Positions 11,084 to 23,285 of a stretch of 64,000 nucleotides of DNA are shown here, piece after piece. The notes beneath the pieces were generated by a model. That model was given only the letters and a program-made list of their open reading frames with translations, made no database searches and was not told where the DNA came from. The position numbers were made by a program, and so were the translations under genes. The stretch is taken from NCBI RefSeq assembly GCF_020509005.1, contig NC_063015.1, positions 5,752,501 through 5,816,500 of the forward strand, read 5' to 3'. This DNA comes from Fulvia fulva (lineage: Eukaryota > Ascomycota > Dothideomycetes > Mycosphaerellales > Mycosphaerellaceae). Each line of letters begins with the position of its first letter. Within the stretch, counting starts at the first letter, position 1.

Positions 11084-13047
11084 AAGCAGCTGATGCCCGC
11101 GCCGGCAACAATCGATGCTACGGGTAAGAAGAGAGGAAGAGGGAGGTCACGGAATCTGCCAGGATGTGCTCGTGACTCTTGGCTCTGTTAGATCCATCTC
11201 GCTGGCGGTGTTCGGCCATCGCTCGAAGCGATCTGGTCTTCTAATCACGACGATGCTTCCATTCAGCACTATCTGTTTCGACAGCAACATAGTCATGCCT
11301 TAACATCAGCATGTCTCCCACAGCAGAAGCCTCCCTCGAAGCATTGCTTGCCTTGACCGGCTCTTGCTTTGGGGTAGCACCCTTGGCAGTCGGCCTCTGT
11401 GGCTGGGTAGGCAACAGTGAGTACATCAAGATCAGCGGCGCGCCCAATGTATAAGCCTCATGATGCAATGATATGCTGGGCTTTTCACCCTCAGCCCTGT
11501 CTCATTGACGGTATCACAATCACTCCTGGAAACGATGCAGGTTGCTCAATGCTTCCGCGCATCAATTCGACCTTGATTATCCTCTCCAGGTGGTGCGTGG
11601 GACCTCTGAGCACTATCAGATCTGTCTCTCTGGCGGTATCACTCCTGTCGTCTGACGCGATCTACGCCTCGTTCTGGATTTGGTAGTTGCACTGAACACC
11701 ATCTCCTGGCCACGATCGTGTCCACCAGCTCTACAACATCAGTACTTCCTGTCGTACTGCATCCGATGCTTGGAGCGTTCTGGTTCAGAATCTGCTGCAA
11801 CATAACGTCTCCGTCCCTCTTTCAAGTCGTCCCGGTCTCTAGAACGCTCCTGCATCTGATACGAGCGTCAAGAAGACATCATGCCTGTATGCCGTCTCAC
11901 ACCTTGTGCAAGCGTTTGCTGTGGCATCAAGCCCTATCAACTCACCGGCTGGGGCAATATCTTTCCCAACAAGTGAAGAGCTGTATGTTCTCCGGCCAGC
12001 ATTCTGCCGTAATATCATGGCTTCGATATGTGACCAAGCTGCGAAGACGCTAACGTCTCTTCTGCACTTCACTTTGCTGGCGTACCATCCCCAATTCAAA
12101 ACCACTCCCATAAACTCATTCAAACTCTGAGCCCATGTTTCCCAGGCCTTCGCCATCCAACCAATCTCCCCGCTGGCCTTGTTGGCCCCTCGAGACTCCT
12201 GGGATCTGCACCATCTTCATCCCACGTGCAGACCAGACGAGCGCACAGAAGCTCCGTGAAGTACCTGCACACCCCCTTCATTGAGGTTCGAGGCCCGCCA
12301 GCTGGCACCTATTCCATGGAGATATGCCTGTCGAAAAAGCAAGCTGCAAGGACAGAGCTCAAGACTTTCGTTGCATGTACAGTGCTTACGAGCATTGCCT
12401 TGGCTATCGATCTTCTGGTTTAGGCTCAAGTTAGAACGCCTCATGCGTCGGTAATACTCCTGACTGCAGGCTTGTCGTGAACTAGGTGATCATCACCTCA
12501 CTGGATGGGCTAGATCCCGCCTTGGCTCTCCCCAACATTGAGTGGCAGGGTGTTACATCACGCTGGTCACTTCACACACTCACTTGTAGCATAGCTAAGA
12601 TTCCTGAATCGGCGGTCAATGCCATTGAAGCTATCGGCGCGATGTCATATGCCTAGACGGTGCATCGAGAGAGGCCAATGGGAGTTGCGTAGCACTCCCT
12701 ACAAGAGAGACGATACTATCTGCATGATTGATCTCGCAGAGCTGGAGTAGGACATGTTAGTACGCAGAGGTTCGTTCCCCTACCACAGTCTGCTCATTTG
12801 CGTTTGTGACTCCCATGGACAGCTGACCTGAGCCTGGATGACTGGCAAGTACGGCGCTGGCCTCTTCTGGCCTTGAAACGCAGGCTTTCAGTGAAGACGT
12901 CTGCGGCGAATAGTCACAGTAGTCAGAAAGCAGGAGAGAGACGTTGAACTCGATACATGATTCGTTTGTTTTCATTCGAAGGCGCTGTCTAGCCGGCACC
13001 ACCTGCAACAGGCGGCCTTGCTATGATGAATGATCCCACTGGCTTCT
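11084..13047. other. Intergenic region, no supported gene
   Basis: Composition returns to normal, with CA/TG present. The open frames here are short, overlap on both strands and show no recognisable domain, signal peptide or consistent splice pattern. I see nothing I can support. Confidence 0.5.
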
Positions 13048-16000
13048 CTACCAGTCGTCGCATTCTCCATCATCCTGGAACTCGTACAAACAATCCAAGG
13101 AGTGTCCACATGCAGGCCTATCCTTCAAAGACGGCTTATCACACTCCCAGTCGCAGTACCAGTAGCAATCCATATCGCGGCGTGGGTGGTCCTTCGGGTT
13201 ACCGCTAGTCCAGTCTCCCACGTCGCACTTGGGGTACTCGCCACACGACCACTTCCCATTGACGATGGCCCAGCCTTCTCTCATCTTCGACATCGCGTCC
13301 ACCGGGGACAGCACGTGTTTCGGAAGGCCGCTCAGATCGATGCCAGTGAGGTTGGTGGGCATGTCTTTCATGGTGATGCTAGTAGCGTTGAACAGGTCTC
13401 CGACGTTCGTGACGTTGAAGCCGAAGCCCGTACCGACATGATTCCTGCAAAACAATGGGAATTTGCCGCGGTTGGACCAGAATTTGTTGTCTGATTCGTA
13501 GTCCCAGATCATGATGAGCCAGTCCATCCACTCGTTGTTCTCGTACTTGTAGCCGCCGTCGCCGAGCAGGAGACCGCGCTGATCCCAGCCGAAGTCGACC
13601 TCGAAGGGCGTACCTCCATAACGTGTCTTGGGAATCCACCACATCTGTTGTGCGATGGGGTGGTCGAGTAGCTTCATGGGTGAAGGATCTGTGTTCTCCT
13701 CACCATGCGCGTCCCAAGATCTCCAGATCATATCGATGTGGCCCCAGTCGGCAGACCGCTCGCCATCCTTGCCAGGCCCTGGAGCTGGTACGCCCAGCCA
13801 GCTGACGAACTCCTTAATGTGAAGACGGCAGAGGGGCTGTTCAGGTGAGGTAGTCGGCTCGGCCACCACCTTGGTCGTCAGTGCAGCCACGGTAGTGGAG
13901 GGAAGAATACAGCTGTGACTGATTAGCTAAGGACACCTTGTACAGCTTAGACCGCATACCTGTAAGTGGTTGATCCATCAGGTCCTGCGTTCGAGGTGCC
14001 CAGGACTTTAGTAGTTGTTGTATCGAGGCGGCTTGACGAATCAGATCGCGAAAAGACATATGTGCAAGTGCACTCTGGGCTCGGATAGATGGTCGTCAAT
14101 GCAGAGGTGGTCGGCTTGTGAAGTCCATCGATTGAGCACTCGGTCACACTGTGGCGTCCGACGCTGAGTGTCTGCGTTCTGCCTGATGCGGTTTTCCTGC
14201 ATTCTTCACCTACTTCAAGGCACAAATGCCATTTTCTGTCGTAATGCCAACACCACGTGCGCTATAGATCATAAAATGTCAGTCGTGATCAACCGAGCCA
14301 TGTCAGCGCCTTTATGGCCGCTCATGGGCGCGTATGGCTGCACGGAAACCTCGAAGCAAGTCCTGGGGTTTCGAATACGTACATATTCCGCAGTCCCCTT
14401 GTCGTCGCAATAGCAGAAGGTTGTAGCCGGATAAGTCATGGTGCCGATTGTCTTCCAGGGCTCTAAAGAAACGGTGCAAGAGGTCATCAGAGGTCCAGTG
14501 GTGGTCGGTGTCTCGCTCGTGGTTGGTGCGTACGAAAACTTGGTGGAGCCCCAGCTCGATGTTACCGAGGATGATGCCGGAGTAGAGCTGGTCGTCGAGG
14601 CAGAGGGTGTTGCTGAAGAATCAGTGGTCGAAGTTGTCGATGTGACGCTCTGAAGTACTTGTTAGCGAGCTTGAACCTCAAGCAGTAGTTCTCTGTTAGT
14701 GTCCAGGTAACTCACCGAGACAGACGCGGAGGTCGCATCACCACCGTTGCACTCACAGCCTGTGGGTGTCACTCCCGCTGGGCATGCAGCGCCTGATGAG
14801 TCCTGGCGAGCCGCGAGCACTGCATCATCTGGACCATCTGAACCCGGTAGTTGATCCGGGCGGGCTTCCCAAGTATCCTCCCACACCCAAGGATTCTCTT
14901 GATCCCAGTTGTTTGTGTCAACGTAGAGGCGCATACCAGCCATCTGGACGCCATTCTCGCATTTCACCTTGTCTGGAACGTACTGGAAAGACAATGTTAG
15001 CTTGCTTCACGAATGATATGGCCCACACAGGTGAGCCCGCTTCACGCACCTGCAAAATGACCTTGCCATACGCTCTCGTCAGATCGTAATCGAACGCCCT
15101 CTGGAATTCCGGTGTCATGATGGTCCTGCCCTGATCATCTCTCCTGAGGTTCCCGTCCTCGTCCTCCTCCCATCTGTCGTCCAGTGGAAAACTGTCACGG
15201 TCGAAAACCGTGTTATACTTGATGAGTCGTACGTCTTGGTTGAGTCCCAAGAAATCTGTCTTTTGTCAGCAAAGGAATACCTTGCAATCGCAGGAATGGT
15301 CCTACTCTTTGTGGCCACAAGCAGGTCGTGGATGATCGGCTCGCACTCGCCACCACCGAGCTGATCACCCCAGTAGCTGTTCTTTGCGGTGATCAGGAAA
15401 GCCTGAAGGTTATCATCCCTCTGATTGTCGAATATGGTGTCCTTGTGGCTACGTAGACTGACCAAATCGAACGGAAGGGGCTCAGTAAACAGCTGCGAAC
15501 AAGGTAAGTGATGGTCAAATATGTCGCTTGAGAGGCCGACTTACTTTCTGCTTGAATTCGCCCCATGCCCTACCCTCCGTGCCTTCTCTCTCATAGTGAT
15601 TGATATATCTGTGATTAACAGGGTCCCAGTAACCTGTGAGCTCTTCGCCGCGAAAGTTCAACAAGGCCCTCTCCCAAATGTGGGACACCCAAGCGCCTTT
15701 GTGAGACACGACAACAAGACTTGTGCAGCCATAGAGGCCTCCCAGAGCAATCGTGCTCTTCTCTTTTCGAAAGTATGAGAAACCTGCCGACGTGCCCCAC
15801 GCAACTTTGTTGATTTCGCTGTGCTTTACTTCGACATCGGCGTCCTCGAACTCCTTCATGATGAATTCATGAAAGGCTTCCAAGTCTCTCGGTTCATCAG
15901 GAATAGTAAGCGGTCGGAGGTAGACATCTGGTATTGGAGTGACGTTGGATGCATGAGACCGATCTCTCTTCACTTTGTTCTTTCTTCCAAGCGTGCAATG

Positions 16001-16834
16001 CTGACCACATGTGTCCGGCTCGCACGGCAGGGCTATCGGCTTATGATCGAAAGTCGAGCTTGACGATGACGATGAGCTGCTTGAAGAAGAGGAGCTACTC
16101 GACGAGCTTGTTGAGGATGAAGAAGTCGACGAGGAAGAGCTCGTCGAGGAGGAAGAACTCGAGCTGCTAGACTCAGAGCTGGAGGTAGAAGAAGTCGAAG
16201 TCTCCGAACTTGTGCTTGTGCTGGATGTAGAAGTGGTTGACTCCTCGCTGGAGGATTGGGCAGAAGTCTCCTCGGGCTCGTTTGGCCCACCCGGTGTAGG
16301 CTCACCTAGTGGAAGACCTCCACCCGGCGCACATGGTGGTGCGACGCAGACAGGGACCGGGACAACGATGGGATAGATGCCAGAGCTGTTGGTGGTGTAG
16401 CTTGTGGATAGTGAGGTTGATGTGGGGCCTGTGAAGCGACGAATTAGCTATTTGAGTGCGGCGAAGTGAGGGATGGGACGAAAGAGCACGATGAGTTTGT
16501 GACGGGGGAGATGGTCTGATGCCTACTTACCAGTGCTGGGTGAAGGGACAGGAGCGCTGGTGATAGTCGAATCGCTGGTGCCAGTAAAATCGCTGGTGGC
16601 AGTAGTGTCGGTGGTCACAGTAGAATCGCTGCTGATGGCAGAGTCGCTGCTAAGGGTAGAATCACTGACGATGGTCGAATCGCTGCTGATGGTCGAGTCG
16701 CTGCTGCTGATAGAGTCGCTGCTGATTGTAGAAGCGCTGGTGAGGGTAGAATTGGCGGAAGAAGGTGCGAGCGTACTGTTGCTGTACAGCGAAGCGGCGG
16801 CAAGGCCCAGCCACAGCGCGAAGAGCGCCTTCAT
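13048..16834 (-). CDS. Large secreted Ser/Thr-rich modular protein (8 exons), function unknown
   Basis: I join eight exons, all in phase with GT-AG junctions: 16834-16531, 16428-15545, 15492-15306, 15255-15050, 14982-14716, 14649-14383, 14261-13960 and 13912-13048, giving 1093 residues. The start is chosen for its signal peptide (MKALFALWLGLAAAS). A Ser/Asp/Thr repeat follows, then a Pro-rich part and a long poly-Ser stretch. Next is a block in the style of widespread fungal secreted proteins (GLYGCTSLVVVSHKGAWVSHIWE), a Thr/Ser linker, a Cys-containing region, and a Trp-rich C-terminal module ending in a Cys-rich tail (CYWYCDWECDKP). It is probably extracellular or wall-attached and heavily O-glycosylated. 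I do not recognise a catalytic family. Exon 6/7 has the least certain splice site. Confidence 0.75.
16556..16745 (-). repeat. Coding minisatellite, 18-bp unit
   Basis: Inside exon 1 of the secreted-protein gene an 18-bp unit encodes imperfect hexapeptides of the type SSDSTI (SSDSTI, VSDSTL, SSDSAI, TSDSTI). Such units change in copy number easily and make a flexible, O-glycosylated stalk. Confidence 0.8.
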
Positions 16835-18681
16835 GGTTGCGGTGTGTTTTCGAGTGCGGTGTGTGTACAGAGAGTGGTGTGTAGGGTGTTGTCGTGTTGA
16901 CGTGTTGGTTGGTGAGGTTTTTCGAAGCAAGCGCGATACGAATATTCTATGACTACGCGGCCAGCTTGTGGGACCCCTGTCCCACTAAGGCCCAAACGGT
17001 CGGCCTGCAGGAGGGTGATGCAAGGTTAGATATCTCTCTAAGGTACCCATGGACCGTTGCGTAGCATGGTGGTGTAATATGGTTCATCCAATAGCTAGAA
17101 CAACAGAGGAGTTCCCCGTGGACCAACATCGTCTGCCTCCATGGCAGCTATGTACTGCTACTCCTCATGACTATTCCTCTTCCCCAAGCCGTGCTTCGAG
17201 ATTTTGAGCGTTGGCCAAGCCTTCGGCAAGGCATTGCAATGGTTCAACGTGGAACAACATCGAAGTGAGCAGCAGACCAGGCCGGCTACAATCTGTCGAG
17301 CACAAAGTGACAGTGGCAGTTCGCTCCAGAGGTATCTCCTTCCAGTGGCAGAATAGCTGGGATGCGTTAACAGATGGCAGAACTTACGGTAGAGTTGCTG
17401 GCTTCTCATGTCCCAGCCTGCTAAGACAATACCACATTCTTCGTCGTCTCGCGGACAGCGACATCTCATTCGTGGCGGATGAATTAGCACAGAGACAGAC
17501 AGCAAACGTGCACCCATCGCTGATCAAGTGCTCCCATTCTCTGTGCAGCCAGCTCAACCACGGCCGACCATCCTTTCCATTGACAAATCGATCTCTCGGG
17601 TCTGACCTTCTTCGAAGACCATGCAGGCGCTTGCTTCTCGCGGAAGAGGCGCAGATCGAGCATTGAGATGCAGGCCCCAGATACTACAAAAGCGCTGCCG
17701 CCATCTACATCACACTGTCATGGCTAGCAATGGACGGACTGGAAGCAACAGCCAAGCAACAGTCTCCCAGTGGGGAAGATCGCACATACCTTCACGAGAA
17801 CCACCACGGCACACGGCGATCCTTGAGACCATCCTTGCGCTGTGAGGGATTGACAGGATGTTCAGCGCGTAGCCTCTGACCTCAAACAGTATCGGAGAAG
17901 ATGCCATGCCTGTGCCTCGCCTGTGCTGGACTCGACGATAACTGGTGTGCCATGAAGGCGGCATACCACGACACAGCAAACGAAGGAGCCGCATCGACCC
18001 GATCAAGACAGCGAGCGCGGATTGAAGGCCGAGACCATATGGCGTGGTAAGAGGAAGAGATGAAAGAAGGCAGATCTACTGTACAACGGCTTGAGCGTAT
18101 TGGAAGCCACGACTACATTTGAGGAAGGAATCATGGACAATACACACATCATGAAGGAGCAGTGGGCAGTCGAGCCGATGGTAGGCGCAGATGGACAGCG
18201 GAAACGAGCAGCAGATGCGCGCAACGACGATAGTGCAGTCCCTGTCAGCACCGCGAGACACATGTCTCGCTTCATCTCTCCGGTGCTCGAGGCATGTAAT
18301 GTGTCTGCGTGCCAGCTTCTATTGGTGGGTCGTAGTGTGTCTCGGGTACGTCGATCAATACGGTGTGCAAAGCTGTTCTCGAAACAATGCTTTCTTTGAA
18401 AATGATGGAGGCTCTTTGTTGATATCATACAGGACGGTGAAATGCTGTTCAGCATCGGAAGACACTTGTCTTTGTGCTGAATCGCCAGCTTCTTGATATA
18501 TACAGTGGAAAGAATGTACGGCGGCGAGGAGGTGCACCGTCCGTGATCATTTCCAGGCAGTTGATCTCGAACAGGACACTACTCATCACCTGCAGGCGTT
18601 TCCAGGGCAAAGAAGTAGCATCAAGCTTTCGAATTTCCAATCTTGTGCAGGCACAACATTTGATCCACGAAGAGCTCCATC
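16835..18681. other. Intergenic region, no supported gene
   Basis: Several open frames of 100-150 codons overlap each other on both strands between 17150 and 18500. None has a recognisable motif or a plausible splice partner. I see no gene. Confidence 0.5.
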
Positions 18682-19647
18682 ATGCCCAACCTCCAGCGTG
18701 TCATCGAAGCTCTGCGAGCACCCAGTAACCATCCTCCCGCGGGAGAAACCTGCAACATCTGTCTTGAAGCACACACACATCCCGTCATCGTTCCCTGCGA
18801 AGGCCACCACATCCTCTGCAGAGTCTGCATCATCGACTGGCTGCAAGCCGACCATACCCACAGATGTCCATCATGTCACCAGGTGCTTGACCCAGACGCA
18901 GGGCAGGATGCCGCAGATGAAGGACACCCAGATCCCGCAGAGGAAACGACTGTGTCCCAAGACCTCGCAACAAGCGTTCAAGCGGTCTACGACAATGCCC
19001 GCCGAGCGCGGCAGGAATTGAATCATCCGTACATTGACAGAGGAAGAATCAGACGTGGCCTCATCGCTATTGACGAGCATATCCGCCTCATTGACGACGG
19101 GATCGGGAAATTTTTCGAAAGAATCGCATACCTTGAGGAAGAAGTCGCCATGCTCAGATCGGGAGCTGAAGTCACAGAAGCTCACGTTCCAGCTCAAGAT
19201 GAAGCCATCGCAGGAACAGACGCACATATCCTTGCAGAGGGGCCCTATGCTGACGTCCTCATTCGTCTCTATGCGTTCAATGCCGGACTACGCCAGCCAG
19301 CTCAAGCATTGCCACATGTCGAGTCGGCTGTAGCATTGGCACCCTGGGAAAACTCGAATTGCATGGAATCACATCAAGTGCAGCCACAGCAAGCCATAGC
19401 AGGGCCTTCGAGCCGTTCGACCAACCCACCTCCAGGTCTCGAGCCGGTTGTAGGAGTGGCACCCTGGGAAAACTCGAATTGCATGGAATCACATCAAGTG
19501 CAGCCACAGCAAGTTATAGCAGGTCCTTCGATTCAACCTGTCAACCAAGCTTCAGCTTCCGAGCCTCCTCCTGGGCCAAGGACTGGGCTTTGGGCAAGTC
19601 TCTGGGCGCCCCAGGCTGGAGGTGAGGAGATGGATGAGGAGCTTTAG
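18682..19647 (+). CDS. RING-finger protein with C-terminal 40-residue duplication
   Basis: A 321-residue protein with a RING-type zinc finger near the N-terminus. Ligands are Cys24, Cys27, Cys39, His42/His43, Cys46, Cys49, Cys62 and Cys65, ending in the typical CPSC. RING domains usually bind a ubiquitin E2 and act as E3 ligases; that activity is inferred here. The middle (about 90-180) is predicted helical. The C-terminal part contains two nearly identical 40-residue units, each with APWENSNCMESHQVQPQQ. The layout of a short N-terminus then RING resembles the smaller RING gene at 26153-26521, so they may be paralogs. The start is the first ATG of the frame. Substrate unknown. Confidence 0.8.
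   Translation: MPNLQRVIEALRAPSNHPPAGETCNICLEAHTHPVIVPCEGHHILCRVCIIDWLQADHTHRCPSCHQVLDPDAGQDAADEGHPDPAEETTVSQDLATSVQAVYDNARRARQELNHPYIDRGRIRRGLIAIDEHIRLIDDGIGKFFERIAYLEEEVAMLRSGAEVTEAHVPAQDEAIAGTDAHILAEGPYADVLIRLYAFNAGLRQPAQALPHVESAVALAPWENSNCMESHQVQPQQAIAGPSSRSTNPPPGLEPVVGVAPWENSNCMESHQVQPQQVIAGPSIQPVNQASASEPPPGPRTGLWASLWAPQAGGEEMDEEL
19321..19560 (+). repeat. Tandem duplication, 120-bp unit, two copies
   Basis: Units at 19321-19440 and 19441-19560 share long identical runs. A stretch of over 50 bases from the Ala-Pro-Trp codons onward is identical in both. The unit length is a multiple of three, so the reading frame of the RING gene is kept. The high identity suggests a recent duplication. 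Confidence 0.9.
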
Positions 19648-20017
19648 TGTAAGCATATCGTTCCCAGCAAGGACGTTCCGAGTGCTTAGACACTGTTAGA
19701 TCCATCTCACGATGTGGTGGGGGGCTCTGCAGCTATTGGGATCATGCATGAGTATCTTCTGGCAGGACACCCATTGCCGTTTTTTGTAGAGTATGTACGC
19801 GTTGCAGAGACAGTCTCTACCACACCATGAGCGACTGTGCTATCGTCTCTTCTGTGTCCAGCTTCTTCGCTGCATCAAACTTCGCACTGCTGGAGTACTT
19901 GACTCTCGCTAGCTGCTCATATGAACGTGGTATCATATTTTCAAAGCCCTGCTTCCTCTTCCAAGCTGCAGCCATGATCCATATCCTTCAACATCGCATT
20001 CTCAGTCTCATGCCCCC

Positions 20018-20746
20018 CTAAGCCTTCTCCTCCTCCTTGCACACCGTCTTATGCTCCCTCCACTCCCCCTTCTGACACTTCCTACCACAATAGACCGCCT
20101 TCGAGCACTTGGCACACTTCATCAACTCCCCACCATCCTCCTTCCTCGCCATCCCACACCCACCACAGAACGGCATCGCTCCCTCCTGCTCCTTCTCGTT
20201 GAGAGGATTCTCGATCTTTCCAACACCAGGCATCGTCGCCATCATGCCCAAAGCCTGGTCCAGCATAGCCGAGAAGGTCTTCTTGGTGCACGCGTTGGCG
20301 ATGGCTTTCTTGCTAAGAGCGCTGTCGCCGGGACACTTGCACACGTACTTGCTGCCGCACTTTCCGTCGCAGGTCAGGGCTGTGAAGTGGCCGTGCATCG
20401 CGGTGACTACCATATCGTCGATCGGCAAGCCGTCGCAGCGGGCGAGGATGACGTGCTCGCCGACGTACGGGGCGCGGACGGGCTTACCGAAGCCGCTGCT
20501 GTATGGATCGTAGTTGATGAAGAATGCGTTGGCGTAGATGTGCTCGTCTTTGTTCGAGGCGGTGGAGAGATCGCTGGCGTTGCCGTTGGCTTTGAGTGGG
20601 AGGCCGAGGGACTTGCTGATTGGGGAGAGGTCCCACTTGGAGGAGTCGAGGAAGTCGGCGAGGGGGATGCGGCCGTATTGGATGGTCTTGCCGTCGCGGG
20701 AGATGAGGAGAGTTGGGACAGTCTGGGCGTTTGGGGAGGAAGACAT
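20018..20746 (-). CDS. MYND zinc-finger protein
   Basis: A 242-residue single-exon protein. The C-terminus is a MYND-type zinc finger (residues 194-236): CGGC, then CAKC, then YC...C, then H...C. MYND fingers bind proline-rich peptides and usually serve in protein-protein contact. The first 190 residues form an unrecognised domain with several Cys in the middle (CDGKCGSKYVCKC). No SET domain is present, so it is not a SMYD-type methyltransferase. The start ATG at 20746 begins MSSSPNAQTVPTLLISRDG, a plausible first strand. Many similar MYND proteins occur in filamentous fungi without known function. Confidence 0.85.
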   Translation of the reverse strand: MSSSPNAQTVPTLLISRDGKTIQYGRIPLADFLDSSKWDLSPISKSLGLPLKANGNASDLSTASNKDEHIYANAFFINYDPYSSGFGKPVRAPYVGEHVILARCDGLPIDDMVVTAMHGHFTALTCDGKCGSKYVCKCPGDSALSKKAIANACTKKTFSAMLDQALGMMATMPGVGKIENPLNEKEQEGAMPFCGGCGMARKEDGGELMKCAKCSKAVYCGRKCQKGEWREHKTVCKEEEKA

Positions 20747-21863
20747 GTTGTCGCGTGTGTTGGCTGTCGAGTGTCAGTATGTCAGCGCTGACACAGCGCG
20801 TATCGTACACGTACTTCTTAATGAATGCGGATGCTGTGGTGATATGTCTGCCTTTGTAGTTGATGTCGGATGCGGTAGTAGCTGTGGTTGGAAAGCGTGT
20901 TGTTGTGGTGTAAGTTGGAAGAGGCAAGAGCGGCTTTTATGTAGGCTCTCAGGCATGTGCGCCGGAAAGGAAGGTCCCACCAAGATCGGCTTTCTGGCAG
21001 CACGTTCGACTCACGAGCTGGTGAACGGCAAGGCAGACGCGTATTGAGGTTTTCTTACAACAGGTGTCCACTCGATCTACCTGGCATTCACTCACCCACT
21101 CAATTGGTGTCATCCTGACCGTGCACAACATCGAGCAAGACTCAGCAGATACCGGACCCAACTCCAAGAGCACCTCGATATCGAAGAAGGCTTGTCTGCC
21201 ATAGATCCCAACAGCGCCAGACTCCAGAGCTCGCGTCGTTGTGCAACACCTCCAGGCGTGTATATATCAGTCCGAACTCAGGATGGGCACAGATACCAAA
21301 GCCGGCCGCCAGCATTGATAGCATCGGGCAAGACTTGAGCGGAAGCAGACCATCAGCGCAGGCGAAATAATGAATCACCATGCTGCAACGGATTCCTACC
21401 CGCTGGCCGTCGCTGCGAGGAATCAATGTGGCGCTCTCTCTACTGGGATCTGCAGTGAAACAATAGCAAGGTGATGTGTTGGGTGGAGCGCAGCGATCAT
21501 CGAGACTGACGAGAACGTAGAGGCTCAAGTTGGGGCAGGGGAGCCCTCCAACACGGCAGTTAACACACTAGGAGATCGCGGCGATGATAAGCAAAGGCCC
21601 TCATACACCTGCGTACACCACACGCCAATGAAACTCCCACAACGATCCCTCGATCCACCCTGCGGCGCTCATACCTACCCACACCCTCATCCATCGCGCC
21701 ACTGGGACTTCTCTCGGCAACATATGACCAACACGCTAGCCAAAAGCCCAACGATATCGACTCAGTCTGATCGGGTTGGGATATGCTGCCTTACGTCGCG
21801 CAGCCAGTCGGGGTGACAGCGGTTGGGTTGAGCTTCGACGTTTCGACTGGTAGTTTGCATGCT
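20747..21863. other. Intergenic region, no supported gene
   Basis: Contains promoter space for the MYND gene and unassigned sequence. The open frames are short and overlapping, with no recognisable domain. Confidence 0.5.
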
Positions 21864-22505
21864 TCATGGCAAGCCGAAGAAGTCTCTGACCCTCCGAAAC
21901 ATGCTCCTCTTCGGCCCCGGGAGCCGCGATACGGCCTGTAGCCCGGGTGGGTCTGGTTCTGGCGCATTCTGTTCATCTTCTTCCTCGACCCGCGGCGACC
22001 TCTGGCGTGGCACACGAATACCACGCTTCACGTGTAATCGTTTCTCCGGCTTCGGCTTCTCACTTCTCTTGTACCCGCGTACCGACGGATGAGACTTGGT
22101 GCTTTTTGCACTGTCGGCAGAGGTTCTTATTTTCTCTTGCAGCGCCAGACTGTCTCCCCGCGCGGTTTTACCCTCTTCCTGCTGCTCCAGAGCTTGTCGG
22201 TCGAGTCTCTTACGATTGAGGCGGAGTTCCTTGGCATCTGCCTGCTTGCGGCCCTTGATCCGTTCCTTTTCGCGGCGGATGCTGGATGAGTTTCTTGGGC
22301 GTGGGCTGGGTGTTGCGTTGTGTCGTTGCTGTTCGTAACGTTGGGCAGGCGTTGTGATGGGAGAACTGATCCGAGGGCTGCTCTCCATGGTTGGCAGTTC
22401 TGCAGCTGGTAAGGCAGGATGCTGGTCCAGATATAGCTGTGACGGCGGTGCGGAGTCTTCCGACTGCGTATTCCAAGCGCTCGAGCTTCCTGAGTCGCTG
22501 GACAT
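21864..22505 (-). CDS. Hypothetical basic protein with coiled-coil segment
   Basis: A 213-residue frame starting MSSDSGSSSAWNTQ. The N-terminal half is Ser/Pro-rich. Residues about 75-120 are a highly charged helical stretch (RREKERIKGRKQADAKELR). The C-terminal part is basic and Pro-rich and ends KRSMFRRVRDFFGLP. I do not recognise the family. The charge pattern and Ser-rich N-terminus look like a nuclear or nucleic-acid-associated protein, which is inference only. Overlapping frames on the same strand make the coding call moderate. Confidence 0.55.
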   Translation of the reverse strand: MSSDSGSSSAWNTQSEDSAPPSQLYLDQHPALPAAELPTMESSPRISSPITTPAQRYEQQRHNATPSPRPRNSSSIRREKERIKGRKQADAKELRLNRKRLDRQALEQQEEGKTARGDSLALQEKIRTSADSAKSTKSHPSVRGYKRSEKPKPEKRLHVKRGIRVPRQRSPRVEEEDEQNAPEPDPPGLQAVSRLPGPKRSMFRRVRDFFGLP

Positions 22506-23285
22506 TGTTTTGGATCAGATTTATGATTTCTGAGGATATGCTCCGACGTAGATATGAGTATATATGTGCCATCGTCGCTGCAGGGTCGCAGGGTTTCACG
22601 GATGTCTTCCATGCCTCCTTGGTTGTCTCACTGAGCTGAGTCAACAGATAGATCCACAGAGTCAGTGCTAGACAACGCTGCAAGATGTGACTGTATGACT
22701 CTAGAGTAAGACTGGAACGATAGACAAGAGGCGTTGGTCCAATCTACCAGACGTTTCATGTTTCGGCGACCGCTTTCGATGTCTGGAGATATGTCTCTTC
22801 ATGTCGCAGCTGCTAATGCCGCTGATACACCATGGCTCATCGCCCGAGATCTCTACTCTACAACAAGTCCCTTCGAGACGTTTCACAACGTCCGGGCTTG
22901 TATGTGATCGTCGAACTTGGTGCCCATGTGTCTGGCCAGACATCCTCGCTACACGCTTTTGTGAGTACCTGGGCGCTTGGGGCAGCTTCACGTGAGTACT
23001 GGAGCGTTTCCGGACTTCCAGCAAGAGGGCGAGGTCCTTTGACTGGAAGGCTACTGCCATCCAGAGCACTCGCGAACGTGTTATACCGATGCCATGTTCC
23101 GCTCAACAGCCTTTGTGCTTCTAACCTCCCACCCGATTTCGTCAGACAACCGCCATAGACATTCAAAAGTTTTTGTCGAGAAGTTTGCAGCAAACAGCAC
23201 TCTTGAACACATCTTATATCAAAGTGGCCCGCCCGCTCTTGCAACAGCTCCTGGGACACCGACCGATAAAGTCGAAGATCCAACC
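22506..23285. other. Intergenic region between divergent genes
   Basis: Lies between the minus-strand gene at 21864-22505 and the plus-strand gene at 23286. I see no supported gene. It likely holds both promoters. Confidence 0.5.

Noticed and set aside
17150..18500. Several 100-150-codon frames on both strands
   Set aside because: They overlap each other with no domain or splice support, so none could be chosen.
11180..19710. A shared 14-base string (GTTAGATCCATCTC) near 11188 and 19694
   Set aside because: Flanking sequences do not align, so it is too short to be called a dispersed repeat.
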